Below, piece after piece: positions 26,195-33,505 of a stretch of DNA of 64,000 nucleotides. The notes beneath the pieces were generated by a model that saw only the letters and a list, made by a program, of their open reading frames with translations, was not told where the DNA came from and did not search any database. The stretch's first letter is position 1. The number at the start of each line of letters is the position of its first letter. Position numbers and translations under genes: made by a program. Source of the stretch: Clostridiales bacterium (GTDB lineage: Bacteria > Bacillota > Clostridia > Christensenellales > Aristaeellaceae); NCBI GenBank assembly GCA_004557125.1, contig SFET01000003.1, positions 1 to 64,000 on the forward strand, read 5' to 3'.

Positions 26195-27115
26195 TCACAG
26201 CCGCAGCCGCCGCTGCCAATCCAGGAAGCGCTGCTCCGGCGGGGCCTCGAACAGCATCTCCTCGCCGCTGCGGGGGTGCACAAAGCCGATGCGGAAGGCG
26301 TGCAGCAGCTGACCGCCCTGCACCGGGTAGGGCATCTTCTTCGGCCCGTAGAGCGGGTCGCCCAGCAGCGGGTGGCCGATGGAGGCCATATGTACGCGAA
26401 TCTGATGGGTGCGCCCGGTGGTGAGCCTGCACTCCAGCAGCGTCGCACCCTTTAGCTCTTCCAGCACCCGCCAGTGGGTCACCGCGTCCCGACCGCCGGG
26501 CACGATGGCCATCTTCTTGCGGTCGGTGGGGTGGCGGCCGATGGGGCCCTCCACGGTGCCGCAATCCTCGCGCATGCCGCCCTGCACGATGGCCATGTAG
26601 GCGCGCTGCACGCTGTGGGCCTTGATCTGCTCGGACAGGGAGGCGTGGCTGAAGTCGTTCTTCGCCACCAGCAGCAGCCCGGAGGTGTCCTTGTCGATGC
26701 GGTGGACGATGCCCGGGCGAATCTCCCCGCCGATGCCGGAGAGCCGGTCGAGGTGCTTGAGCAGCGCGTTGACCATCGTGCCGTCGGGATTGCCCGCCGC
26801 CGGGTGCACCACCATGCCCGAGGGCTTGTACACCACGGCCAGGTCCGCATCCTGATAGAGGATCTCCAGCGGGATGTCCTGGGCCTCCACCCGTGCGGGC
26901 GCGGCCTCGGGAAGCTCCACGCGCAGCTCGTCACCCTCGCGGAGCCTGAAGCCGGCCTTGGTCTGGGGCGCGCCGTTGACCTGCACCAGGCCGTCACGGA
27001 TCAGCGCGCCCGCCCGGGAGCGGGTCACGTCCGCCAGCGCCGATGCGACCATGTCCAGGCGCTCGCCGGCCTGCTCCGCCGTGACGCTGCAGGTGAAGAT
27101 GTGTCTTTCAGCCAT
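26195..27115 (-). CDS. rluD: Ribosomal large subunit pseudouridine synthase, RluD/RluA family
   Basis: 306-residue RNA-modifying enzyme: N-terminal S4 domain (ERLDMVASALADVTRSRAGALI) and RluA-type catalytic domain with the active-site HRIDKDTSGLLLVAKN (Asp in RIDKDT), and C-terminal CRLTTGRTHQIRVHM. In most bacteria it makes pseudouridines in helix 69 of 23S rRNA, the site RlmH (15114-15590) then methylates. Assignment as RluD over RluC is by position next to lspA, the usual neighbourhood; specificity is not proved. Start 27115 follows GGAGG and overlaps lspA by 8 bases. Confidence 0.93.
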   Translation of the reverse strand: MAERHIFTCSVTAEQAGERLDMVASALADVTRSRAGALIRDGLVQVNGAPQTKAGFRLREGDELRVELPEAAPARVEAQDIPLEILYQDADLAVVYKPSGMVVHPAAGNPDGTMVNALLKHLDRLSGIGGEIRPGIVHRIDKDTSGLLLVAKNDFSHASLSEQIKAHSVQRAYMAIVQGGMREDCGTVEGPIGRHPTDRKKMAIVPGGRDAVTHWRVLEELKGATLLECRLTTGRTHQIRVHMASIGHPLLGDPLYGPKKMPYPVQGGQLLHAFRIGFVHPRSGEEMLFEAPPEQRFLDWQRRLRL

Positions 27116-27578
27116 GGGCCTTCCTCCGATCCTCCAGAAGTACGGCGATCGCCACCAGCACGGCGCCGGCGCAGACGAACACGTCGGCGGGGTTGAAGAT
27201 GGCAAAGTTAATGAAGTCCAGGCGGATGAAGTCGATCACGTAGCCGTAGGCCAGGCGGTCGTAGAGGTTGCCCAGGCCCCCGCCGACGATCAGCCACAGC
27301 CCGGTGCGCAGCGCAGCGCCCGCCTTGGGGCGGCGCAGCAGATAGACCAGCAGCAGGACGATCAGCGCCAGGGTCAGAAGCGGCAGCACCGCCGCGCCGG
27401 AGAGCAGGCCGAAGGCCACGCCCCGGTTCTGCGTATAGGCCCAGCTGAGCACGCCGGGCAGGACGGTGCGCGCCGGACTGAGGGCCATGGCGCGGGTGAC
27501 GGCGACCTTGCAGATCCGGTCGATGGCCACGGCGAGAGCCGCCACCCACCACAGCCTACATCCTCTCTTCAATTGCAT
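27108..27578 (-). CDS. lspA: Lipoprotein signal peptidase II
   Basis: 156-residue aspartic protease of the cytoplasmic membrane that removes signal peptides from diacylglyceryl-modified prolipoproteins. Four transmembrane helices; conserved boxes YTQNRGVAFG, GGLGNLYDRL (catalytic Asp) and VIDFI...FNPADVFV (second Asp). The final box reads FNPADVF where FNxADS is common. Start at 27578 follows CGGAGG and overlaps the 3' end of the DUF5665 gene by 23 bases; its 3' end overlaps rluD, so three genes are tightly coupled. Lgt, the preceding step, is encoded at 32563. Confidence 0.95.
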   Translation of the reverse strand: MQLKRGCRLWWVAALAVAIDRICKVAVTRAMALSPARTVLPGVLSWAYTQNRGVAFGLLSGAAVLPLLTLALIVLLLVYLLRRPKAGAALRTGLWLIVGGGLGNLYDRLAYGYVIDFIRLDFINFAIFNPADVFVCAGAVLVAIAVLLEDRRKAHG

Positions 27579-27828
27579 GGATAACCTCCGCGATGAAACC
27601 GCCGATGAGCGGAATGTTGTCGGTGATCAGGTGCCGCAGCAGCACGATCAGCGCCGCGCCCAGCACCGTGAAGCCGAAGGAGAAGCCCACGCCCCGCAGC
27701 ATGCCGTAGAACAGGTTCATCCAGATCATTCTGCGGCGGTTGGCGACGTGCTCGATGTAAGCGTCCAGGTTCATGCGCTCCAGGGTGGCGATCAGCTTTT
27801 CGATCAGCGCGCTGTCGTGGGCCTTCAT
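27556..27828 (-). CDS. DUF5665-type small membrane protein
   Basis: 90 residues: an amphipathic N-terminus (IEKLIATLERMNLDAYIEHVA), a basic patch NRRRM, then two transmembrane segments (about 38-62 and 66-83). This matches the small DUF5665-type proteins found near division and lspA genes in Clostridia; function unknown. The ATG at 27828 follows GGAGG, but that GGAGG lies within a perfect 9-bp hairpin (27837-27867), so its translation, and through overlap that of lspA and rluD, may be structure-controlled. Confidence 0.8.
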   Translation of the reverse strand: MKAHDSALIEKLIATLERMNLDAYIEHVANRRRMIWMNLFYGMLRGVGFSFGFTVLGAALIVLLRHLITDNIPLIGGFIAEVIHAIEERM

Positions 27829-27836
27829 GGGAAACA

Positions 27837-27867
27837 CCTCCGCGCAAATTTTGGCCCCGCGCGGAGG
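27837..27867 (-). promoter_or_regulatory. Hairpin sequestering the ribosome binding site of the DUF5665-lspA-rluD unit
   Basis: In the minus-strand transcript CCTCCGCGC (27867-27859) pairs perfectly with GCGCGGAGG (27845-27837) around a 13-base loop. The GGAGG at the end of the second arm is the ribosome binding site of the gene starting at 27828. The stem is followed by TGTTTCCC, a poor terminator tail, so translational control is the simpler reading. Confidence 0.55.
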
Positions 27868-27905
27868 AAAATATGCGAAAATGGAGAGGCAATCAGCCCC
27901 TCCAT
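27868..27905 (-). terminator. Terminator after divIVA
   Basis: On the minus strand ATGGAG(G)GGC / GCC(T)CTCCAT (27905-27881) is followed by TTTTCGCATATTTT. One internal mismatch. Confidence 0.6.
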
Positions 27906-27959
27906 GTGGTGGACGGGGGAAGCCCCCGCCGCTGGGAAATCCGCGTGCGCAGCGCAGCC

Positions 27960-28511
27960 TTACTTCAGCAGGGCCTCGCCCTCGGTCAGTGCGGCCAGCT
28001 GCGCGTCCAGCAGCTGCTTGAAGTTGGCGCGATAGTCGGTCACGACTGCGCGCAGGCGCTCCTGCTCGGCCTTCATCTCAGCCACGGCCTTCTCGGCGCT
28101 GGCGGTGATGGCGTCGGCGTGCTCGGTGGCGTCCGCAACGGTCTTTTCCGCCTTGTCGGTGGCGTCCGCGAGGGTCTGCTGGGCCTTCTTCTTGGCCTCG
28201 GTGATGGTCTCGTCCGCGATGCGCTGTGCGCCGATCAGGGATTCGCGCATGGCGCTCTCCAGGTTGCGGAAGTAGCCGTTCTCGTTGTAGTCCGGCAGCT
28301 TCTTCTCCATGTCGGCCTTCTCCGCCTTCGCGGCGGCCAGTTCATTCTCCAGCTGCTTGACCTGCTTGCTCAGCGCCAGGCTCTCGCGGATCATGGAGCC
28401 CATCTGCTCCGCCAGCTCATCGAGGAAATCGTCGACCTGCTCCACATTGTAGCCGTCAACTGCCTGCGTGGAAAATTCCTTCTCCTGAATGTCCTTCACA
28501 CTGATTGCCAT
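27960..28511 (-). CDS. divIVA: DivIVA domain protein
   Basis: 183-residue coiled-coil protein that senses curved membrane and recruits division or polar growth factors. The N-terminal DivIVA domain is visible (SVKDIQEKEFSTQAVDGY and NVEQVDDFLDELAEQM, residues 4-40), followed by long heptad-rich helices (KQVKQLENELAAAKAEKADMEKK and AKKKAQQTLADATDKAEKTV regions). Start at 28511 follows AAGGAG. It belongs to the sepF-yggT-ylmH-divIVA cluster, but a terminator follows it, so the lspA unit may be read separately or by readthrough. Confidence 0.93.
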   Translation of the reverse strand: MAISVKDIQEKEFSTQAVDGYNVEQVDDFLDELAEQMGSMIRESLALSKQVKQLENELAAAKAEKADMEKKLPDYNENGYFRNLESAMRESLIGAQRIADETITEAKKKAQQTLADATDKAEKTVADATEHADAITASAEKAVAEMKAEQERLRAVVTDYRANFKQLLDAQLAALTEGEALLK

Positions 28512-28578
28512 ATGCGCATTCTCCTTTGCATTGAAGTTCATGGGATTTCTGTTCATGTGTGTGCCCGGCGAATGTTGC

Positions 28579-29334
28579 TCAGGCGGTATATCTGAAGATG
28601 CGCACCGCCAGGCGGCCCTTGCGGGTGCGTCCCTCAAATTCGATGATTTTCATGCGGCCGTAGCCGCGCACGGAGAGCAGATCGCCCTCCTCCAGGCGCT
28701 GATCGCCCCGCTGCTCCACGATGTGGTTGCGCTTCACCAGCCCGGATTCGATCAGGCGCTGGGCCTCGCTCCGGGACAGCTTCAGGCCCGCTGCCACCAC
28801 GGCGTCGAGGCGTTCGCTGGATACGGTCGCGCGCAGCTGCGTGCCCTCGGGCGGACGCAGCGCGGGCAGCTGCTCCAGCGCGCGCACATGCAGCGCGGCC
28901 CGGCCGGCGGCCTCCAGGTTTGCGCAGATGTAGCTCTCCACGTCCCGGTGGGCGAACAGGCAGGCGCTGCCCTCGACCGCACAGGGAACGATGTCGCCGG
29001 TGGCGTCGCGTTCCAGCCCCAGGCCCATCACCGCGCCCAGCAGATCCCGGTGGCCGGGACAGGCGTACTTGGGATTCCACCTGAGCTCCAGGCAGGCGAG
29101 GGGATAGTCCGCCTCTGCGGGCGCTTCATCCGCACAGAAGGCGGCGATGCGGCGCTCCGCATCGGGATATCCGCCGAAGAAGGCGGCGTGCACGCCGGCC
29201 GCAGCGGCTGCGGCGAGGGCTTCGCGCTCCATGGGCGGCTCCAGAAAGCGGGTGAAGGCGGCCTGCCCCGTGTAAGCGGCGCGCAGGGCCAGCTCCCGCA
29301 GGCGCTTGATCTCCAGCTCCGACGCGGCGCTCAT
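28579..29334 (-). CDS. ylmH: YlmH-type RNA-binding S4 domain protein
   Basis: 251 residues. The C-terminal third has an S4 RNA-binding domain (SSERLDAVVAAGLKLSRSEA and LIESGLVKRNHIVEQ, residues about 175-235), preceded by the YlmH-specific domain (LLGAVMGLGLERDATGDIV). In Bacillota YlmH acts in ribosome-associated quality control, helping to add alanine tails with RqcH. The ATG at 29334 overlaps the yggT stop (ATGA). Standard position between yggT and divIVA. Confidence 0.94.
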   Translation of the reverse strand: MSAASELEIKRLRELALRAAYTGQAAFTRFLEPPMEREALAAAAAAGVHAAFFGGYPDAERRIAAFCADEAPAEADYPLACLELRWNPKYACPGHRDLLGAVMGLGLERDATGDIVPCAVEGSACLFAHRDVESYICANLEAAGRAALHVRALEQLPALRPPEGTQLRATVSSERLDAVVAAGLKLSRSEAQRLIESGLVKRNHIVEQRGDQRLEEGDLLSVRGYGRMKIIEFEGRTRKGRLAVRIFRYTA

Positions 29335-29621
29335 GTCAGGAAGCGCAGCAGAATGTAGAGCTTGCGCCAGAGCGCATCGATGATCTGCAGCCCGATGATG
29401 GCGAACCAGCAGGAGAAATCCAGCGGTACCCGCAAGCGCGCCGTGATCCACAGGCTCAGGCGGCGGAACGGGCGCACAAAGGGCGCGACGAAGTTTTCAA
29501 GCCAGAAGAACAGCTTGAAGCGCGGGCGAAACCAGGACAGCACCACGTAAACCAGGATGGCGGTCTGAATGATGCGCAGAAAGTAGGAGCCCGCCTGAAA
29601 TACCTTATACAGCGTCAGCAT
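29331..29621 (-). CDS. yggT: YggT family membrane protein
   Basis: 96 residues with two hydrophobic segments (about 14-32 and 70-88) and the family box NFVAPFVRPFRRL between them. Associated with cell division and osmotic tolerance; molecular role unclear. It sits between sepF and ylmH, the usual order, with a 4-base overlap to ylmH. Confidence 0.92.
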   Translation of the reverse strand: MLTLYKVFQAGSYFLRIIQTAILVYVVLSWFRPRFKLFFWLENFVAPFVRPFRRLSLWITARLRVPLDFSCWFAIIGLQIIDALWRKLYILLRFLT

Positions 29622-29675
29622 ATCGGAGCCTCTCTCAATCGGGCGATGTGCGCAGGCGCCGCTTCACCGATGGGA

Positions 29676-30386
29676 TCAGAGGAAGCGGTCGTCGGTGTCG
29701 TAGGTCTCGTTGACCTCCACGGTCATCGGAGCGATCAGATAGGTGCGATCCGAGGCCTTGCGGATGGTGGCGTGCAGGGCGAACACCGCTCCGGAGAGGG
29801 TGTCCACGGCGCGCTGCATCAGCTTCGCGTCGAGATCGTCCATGGTCAGCACCACGGTGTTGTTCAGGATCAGGTTGTCGATCACGTCGCAGCAGTCCTC
29901 CAGGTTGTGCAGGGCGAACATCACCGTCTTCTGGCGGGGCGCGGTGGAGGCGCGGCTGCTGCGCTGCTGCGGCTGGGGCGCCTCGTCGGCGAAAAACGTG
30001 GAGGCGTCGTCGAAGCGGGAGGCGGTGCGGGGCGTGTAATCGTAGCGCGCGGCCGTGCGGCTGTCGCTGCGGTCATTGTAGCTGCTGCGGCGCTGGGTGG
30101 CGCTCTGGCTGCTGCGGGAATCGAAGCGGCTGCTGCTGCCGGTGCTGGAAGCGGTGCGGTTCATGCGCGGCGTGCGCGTGGGCTCGTAGGACGAAGAATA
30201 GCGCCGGGACACTTCCTGCCGCGGCTGCTCCTGGGTGCGCTGCGAGCGCTGGGGCGTGTAGGGTTGCGGCCGTCCATAGTTGCCGGATTCGTATTCGTCA
30301 TCATAGGTCTCGCGCGGTTCCTCGTCATCGACAAGGCCGATGAATTCCAGCACCTTGCCGAAGCCGCCGCTCTTTTTGCGCGCCAT
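29676..30386 (-). CDS. sepF: Cell division protein SepF
   Basis: 236-residue FtsZ-binding division protein. The N-terminal membrane anchor-like stretch (GFGKVLEFIGLVDDEE) is followed by a long Ser/Arg/Gln/Thr-rich disordered linker (about 30-150) and the SepF core (TVMFALHNLEDCCDVIDNLI, TVVLTMDDLD, FALHATIRKASDRTYLIAP; about 155-228). The linker makes it longer than the usual 140-180 residues. Start at 30386 has GGGGG upstream; a few residues more are possible. Confidence 0.93.
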   Translation of the reverse strand: MARKKSGGFGKVLEFIGLVDDEEPRETYDDEYESGNYGRPQPYTPQRSQRTQEQPRQEVSRRYSSSYEPTRTPRMNRTASSTGSSSRFDSRSSQSATQRRSSYNDRSDSRTAARYDYTPRTASRFDDASTFFADEAPQPQQRSSRASTAPRQKTVMFALHNLEDCCDVIDNLILNNTVVLTMDDLDAKLMQRAVDTLSGAVFALHATIRKASDRTYLIAPMTVEVNETYDTDDRFL

Positions 30387-30475
30387 AAGCGTAACCCCCT
30401 GTGTCAATAGTGGAATATTTTTGCACCGTCGCTTTCGCGGTGCAGGCCGGCTCTGCCCGAAATCGGGCGGCCGGA

Positions 30476-31159
30476 TCAGGGCCTTGCGCCGAAGAGCGCC
30501 CGACCCAGGCGCACCATCGTGGACCCTTCCTGGGCCGCGACAATGCAGTCATCGGACATGCCCATGGAGAGCACGTCCATGGAGATGTTTTCAAGGTTCT
30601 CGTCCCGCAGCCGGTCGAACCAGCAGCGCATGCGCCTGAAGTACGGCCGGACCTGCTCCGGATCGTCCACCAGCGGCATGATGGACATCAGTCCCTGTAC
30701 GTGGATGCCCGGCAGGCGCGCGCAGCGCCGGAGGAATGCGGGAAGCTCCTCCTCGGAAATGCCGCCCTTTTGCGGCTCACGGGCGATGTTGACCTGCACC
30801 AGCACGGGAAGCACCCGTCCGGCGGCCTCTGCGCGGCGGGAGAGCTCCTCCGCCAGGACGTCGCGGTCCAGCGACTGCACCATGTCCACCCGGTCGATGA
30901 TGTATTTGACCTTGTTGGTCTGAAGCGAGCCGATCAGATGCAGCTGAAAATCCGGGTTCAGATCGTCGATCTTGCCCATCAGCTCCTGCACGCGGTTTTC
31001 GCCGATCGTGCGGATCCCGGCTTCCCAGGTCAGGTTGATGGTATCCGCATCCCGGGTCTTGGTGACGGCACAGATCTGCGCGCCGCCCCACTTCTGCGAG
31101 GCCTCGCCGATGCGGGACTGCCACAGGCGCACGTTTTCAAGTATCGCTTCACGATCCAT
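30476..31159 (-). CDS. yggS: YggS/PROSC pyridoxal-phosphate homeostasis protein
   Basis: 227-residue PLP-binding TIM-barrel protein. The PLP-binding lysine lies in CAVTKTRDADTI (Lys about 34); other boxes are GENRVQELMGK, LHLIGSLQTNKVKYI, LVQVNIAREPQKGG and LSMGMSDDCIVAAQEGSTMVRLG in pieces. It buffers PLP and influences amino and keto acid pools. Start at 31159 follows GGAGG. Between a HlyD-like gene and sepF, as is common in Clostridia. Confidence 0.95.
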   Translation of the reverse strand: MDREAILENVRLWQSRIGEASQKWGGAQICAVTKTRDADTINLTWEAGIRTIGENRVQELMGKIDDLNPDFQLHLIGSLQTNKVKYIIDRVDMVQSLDRDVLAEELSRRAEAAGRVLPVLVQVNIAREPQKGGISEEELPAFLRRCARLPGIHVQGLMSIMPLVDDPEQVRPYFRRMRCWFDRLRDENLENISMDVLSMGMSDDCIVAAQEGSTMVRLGRALFGARP

Positions 31160-31201
31160 GCAGCAACCTCCGCTTGTAATGGTCACAATTTGTCTCCGGC
31201 G

Positions 31202-32383
31202 TCACTTGATGCGCACGGCCTGGCCGATGCCCAGGGCGCCGTCCACCAGCGGCTGGATCAGCGCGTTGCTGCCGTCGCTGGAGAGCACCTCCACCGGAAT
31301 GAAGGTCTCGCCGCCCACGTCGATGAGCCAGACGCCGATCTGGCCGTTCTCCTCGCTGAGCGCCTTGGAGGAGACGGACAGGCCGGAGATGGTGGCGGTG
31401 AGCTTTGCGCGGCCGGTGCGCTGATAGATCAGCGGCCCGATGGGATCGTTGATCTGGAAGACGGCCAGAATGGAGCCGCTCTCCTTCTGCACGCTGGTGA
31501 CGAAGGCCGTGAAGGAGAGATCCTCAAAGCCCTCCATCTGCAGCGTGTAGGGCTGGCCCACCACGGGGTTCCAGGTCTTTGCGTCGGTGACGAGGGCCAC
31601 GTACCAGCAGTCCTGGTTCACGATGCGGTAGACGGCGGTCTCCTTTGCGCTGGGCGTGGTCAGGCGTTCGCCGGCGAGCACCGTGTTGATGTCCGCGGCG
31701 GAGAGACTGGCGATGTTTTCGGCCGAGAGCACGCTCTCGTAGCCGTCGGTGTAGAAGGAGATGACGCCGCTCTGGGAGGCGTTTTCCACCTTGCGCCAGG
31801 ACTGGATGTTGTTCAGGCGGGTGGTCTCCTCGTCGTAGAGCTTGGAGAGCTTGACGTCCTCGCGCTTGTTCTGGCGCAGGTACTCCTGGCGGTTGACCAT
31901 GGCGGTCTCCAGCTGCCGCGCCGCGGTGAGCAGGCTGCCCTGGCTGTCATGGTTGACCAGGTTCTTGAACTCCAGCGCCATCATGTCCACGATGGTGTCA
32001 TAGCGGGCGAGGGTATCGTCCTTGATGTTGTTCAGGATTTCGGTCTTGTGGTAGTCCTGAATCTTGGCGCGGGTCTCCTCCAGCTTTTGCAGCAGGCTCT
32101 CGGAGTAGCCTGCGGAGTAGACGTAGGCGACGGTTTCGCCCGCGTTGACCAGGGTGCCCTCGGTGGCGGCATATTCGATGTGGGCGGTGGATTCCGAGGT
32201 GGATACCGCCTCGTCCCGGATGATGACGCAATTCATGTTCTGGGTGAATTCCGATTGCGCCGCCATGATCACGGCGCTCTTGCTGCCAAAGTTCAGATAC
32301 GGGCGCACGATCAGGAAGGCGATGACCAGAAGAATCAGCAGAAAGATATAAAATCTTCCCGTAACCCGTTTTTTCCTGCGCAT
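31202..32383 (-). CDS. HlyD-like membrane-fusion/adaptor protein of the division cluster
   Basis: 393-residue membrane-anchored protein: basic N-terminus, one transmembrane helix (FYIFLLILLVIAFLIV, about 11-28), then an extracytoplasmic adaptor region with a lipoyl/barrel-sandwich-like part (TEGTLVNAGETVAYVYSAGY), a coiled-coil middle (about 95-185) and beta-rich C-terminus. No matching ABC exporter or outer-membrane partner is nearby, so it is unlikely to be part of a type I secretion system. Similar proteins precede yggS-sepF in many Clostridia; role unknown. It is the first gene of the minus-strand cluster. Confidence 0.82.
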   Translation of the reverse strand: MRRKKRVTGRFYIFLLILLVIAFLIVRPYLNFGSKSAVIMAAQSEFTQNMNCVIIRDEAVSTSESTAHIEYAATEGTLVNAGETVAYVYSAGYSESLLQKLEETRAKIQDYHKTEILNNIKDDTLARYDTIVDMMALEFKNLVNHDSQGSLLTAARQLETAMVNRQEYLRQNKREDVKLSKLYDEETTRLNNIQSWRKVENASQSGVISFYTDGYESVLSAENIASLSAADINTVLAGERLTTPSAKETAVYRIVNQDCWYVALVTDAKTWNPVVGQPYTLQMEGFEDLSFTAFVTSVQKESGSILAVFQINDPIGPLIYQRTGRAKLTATISGLSVSSKALSEENGQIGVWLIDVGGETFIPVEVLSSDGSNALIQPLVDGALGIGQAVRIK

Positions 32384-32508
32384 AAGCCTCGCTCCGAACG
32401 TTCAGAATGTTTTTGTGGCAGCGACAGCCGCAAATGGGCATAGATCCACCACTGAAAAGCCTATTGTGTATTATAACCTATAATTGATGCGGGTGCAATG
32501 ATGATGTA

Positions 32509-32538
32509 TTGACATTTTCGTGCCAAAATGATTATAAT
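32509..32538 (+). promoter_or_regulatory. Promoter of lgt
   Basis: TTGACA (32509-32514), 18-base spacer, consensus TATAAT (32533-32538), 25 bases before the lgt start codon. Confidence 0.7.
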
Positions 32539-32562
32539 GGGTAAAGATTGCGGAGGCATGGC

Positions 32563-33495
32563 ATGTTTGAGTTCACACGTAGCACGCTGACGGTCTTTGG
32601 GTTTTCGATCCGCTGGTACGGCGTGCTGATCGCCCTGGGCGTGCTGGGCGCGGTGCTGCTGGCCTGGTTTCGGGAACAGCGGCTGGGCCTGAAGAAGGAG
32701 ACCACGCTGGATCTGGCGCTGATCTGCGTGCCGGTGGGCATCCTCTGCGCGCGGATCTACTATGTGCTCTTCTCCTGGGAATACTATGCGGCCCATCCGG
32801 CGGAGATTCTGGACATCCGCGGCGGCGGCCTGGCCATCTACGGCGGCGTGATCGGCGGCGTGCTGGCGGGCTGGATCTATTCGAGGGTGAAGAAGGTCTC
32901 CTTCGGGACGCTTACGGATCTGGTCGCGCCGGGACTGGCCTTCGCGCAGGCCGTGGGGCGCTGGGGGAACTTTCTCAATCAGGAGGCCTACGGCGCAGCG
33001 GTGACGAACCCACATCTGCAGTTCTTCCCGCTGAGCGTATATATAGAAGGAAGCGGCTGGCACTGGGCCACCTTCTTCTACGAATCGCTGTGGTGCGCGC
33101 TAATCTGCATCTTCCTGTTGATCGCCGAGCAGCGGGGCTTCTTCAAGCGGCGGGGCGATACCTTCCTGTGGTACCTGTTCCTCTACGCGCTGGAGCGGTG
33201 TCTGGTGGAGGGCCTGCGCACCGACAGTCTGTACATCGGGCCGCTGCGGGTGAGCCAGCTGTTGAGCCTGACCGTGCTGCTGGCGCTGCAGATCGGGCTG
33301 TGCCTGCGGCTGCGGGGAAAGCAGCACATCGCAATGTCAGGTCACCAGCTGATGTCCGTGCTGCTGTTGGGCATGTTCGTTTGCGTGCAGAAGCCCATCC
33401 TTGCGCTGATCTGGGCGCTGATCGTACTTTTGAACGCCGCAATGGGCTACGGCGTGATAAACAATAAGAACAAAACCGACGAGGAAAGTGCATGA
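32563..33495 (+). CDS. lgt: Phosphatidylglycerol-prolipoprotein diacylglyceryl transferase
   Basis: 310-residue polytopic membrane enzyme transferring diacylglycerol to the lipobox cysteine of prolipoproteins. Signature: GRWGNFLNQEAYG (about 138-150), with IRWYGVLIALG at the start, GGLAIYGGVIGG, and FLYALERCLVEGLRTDSL near the usual C-terminus. After residue about 255 comes an extension with two more hydrophobic segments (SVLLLGMFVCVQ and ALIWALIVLLNAAMGYG) and a charged tail, longer than the typical 260-290. The start at 32563 has GGAGG at 6 bases. Its end overlaps the region just before the pncB start, so they are probably co-transcribed. Confidence 0.95.
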   Translation: MFEFTRSTLTVFGFSIRWYGVLIALGVLGAVLLAWFREQRLGLKKETTLDLALICVPVGILCARIYYVLFSWEYYAAHPAEILDIRGGGLAIYGGVIGGVLAGWIYSRVKKVSFGTLTDLVAPGLAFAQAVGRWGNFLNQEAYGAAVTNPHLQFFPLSVYIEGSGWHWATFFYESLWCALICIFLLIAEQRGFFKRRGDTFLWYLFLYALERCLVEGLRTDSLYIGPLRVSQLLSLTVLLALQIGLCLRLRGKQHIAMSGHQLMSVLLLGMFVCVQKPILALIWALIVLLNAAMGYGVINNKNKTDEESA

Positions 33496-33505
33496 GGTGG
33501 AACCA

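Noticed and set aside
30421..30443. Hairpin GCACCG/CGGTGC between yggS and sepF as a terminator
   Set aside because: On the minus strand it is followed by A-rich sequence and not by a U-tract, so it does not look like an intrinsic terminator.
30401..32443. 680-codon plus-strand frame opposite yggS and the HlyD-like gene
   Set aside because: Mirror of the minus-strand cluster; no ribosome binding site and low-complexity Val/His/Gly-rich composition.
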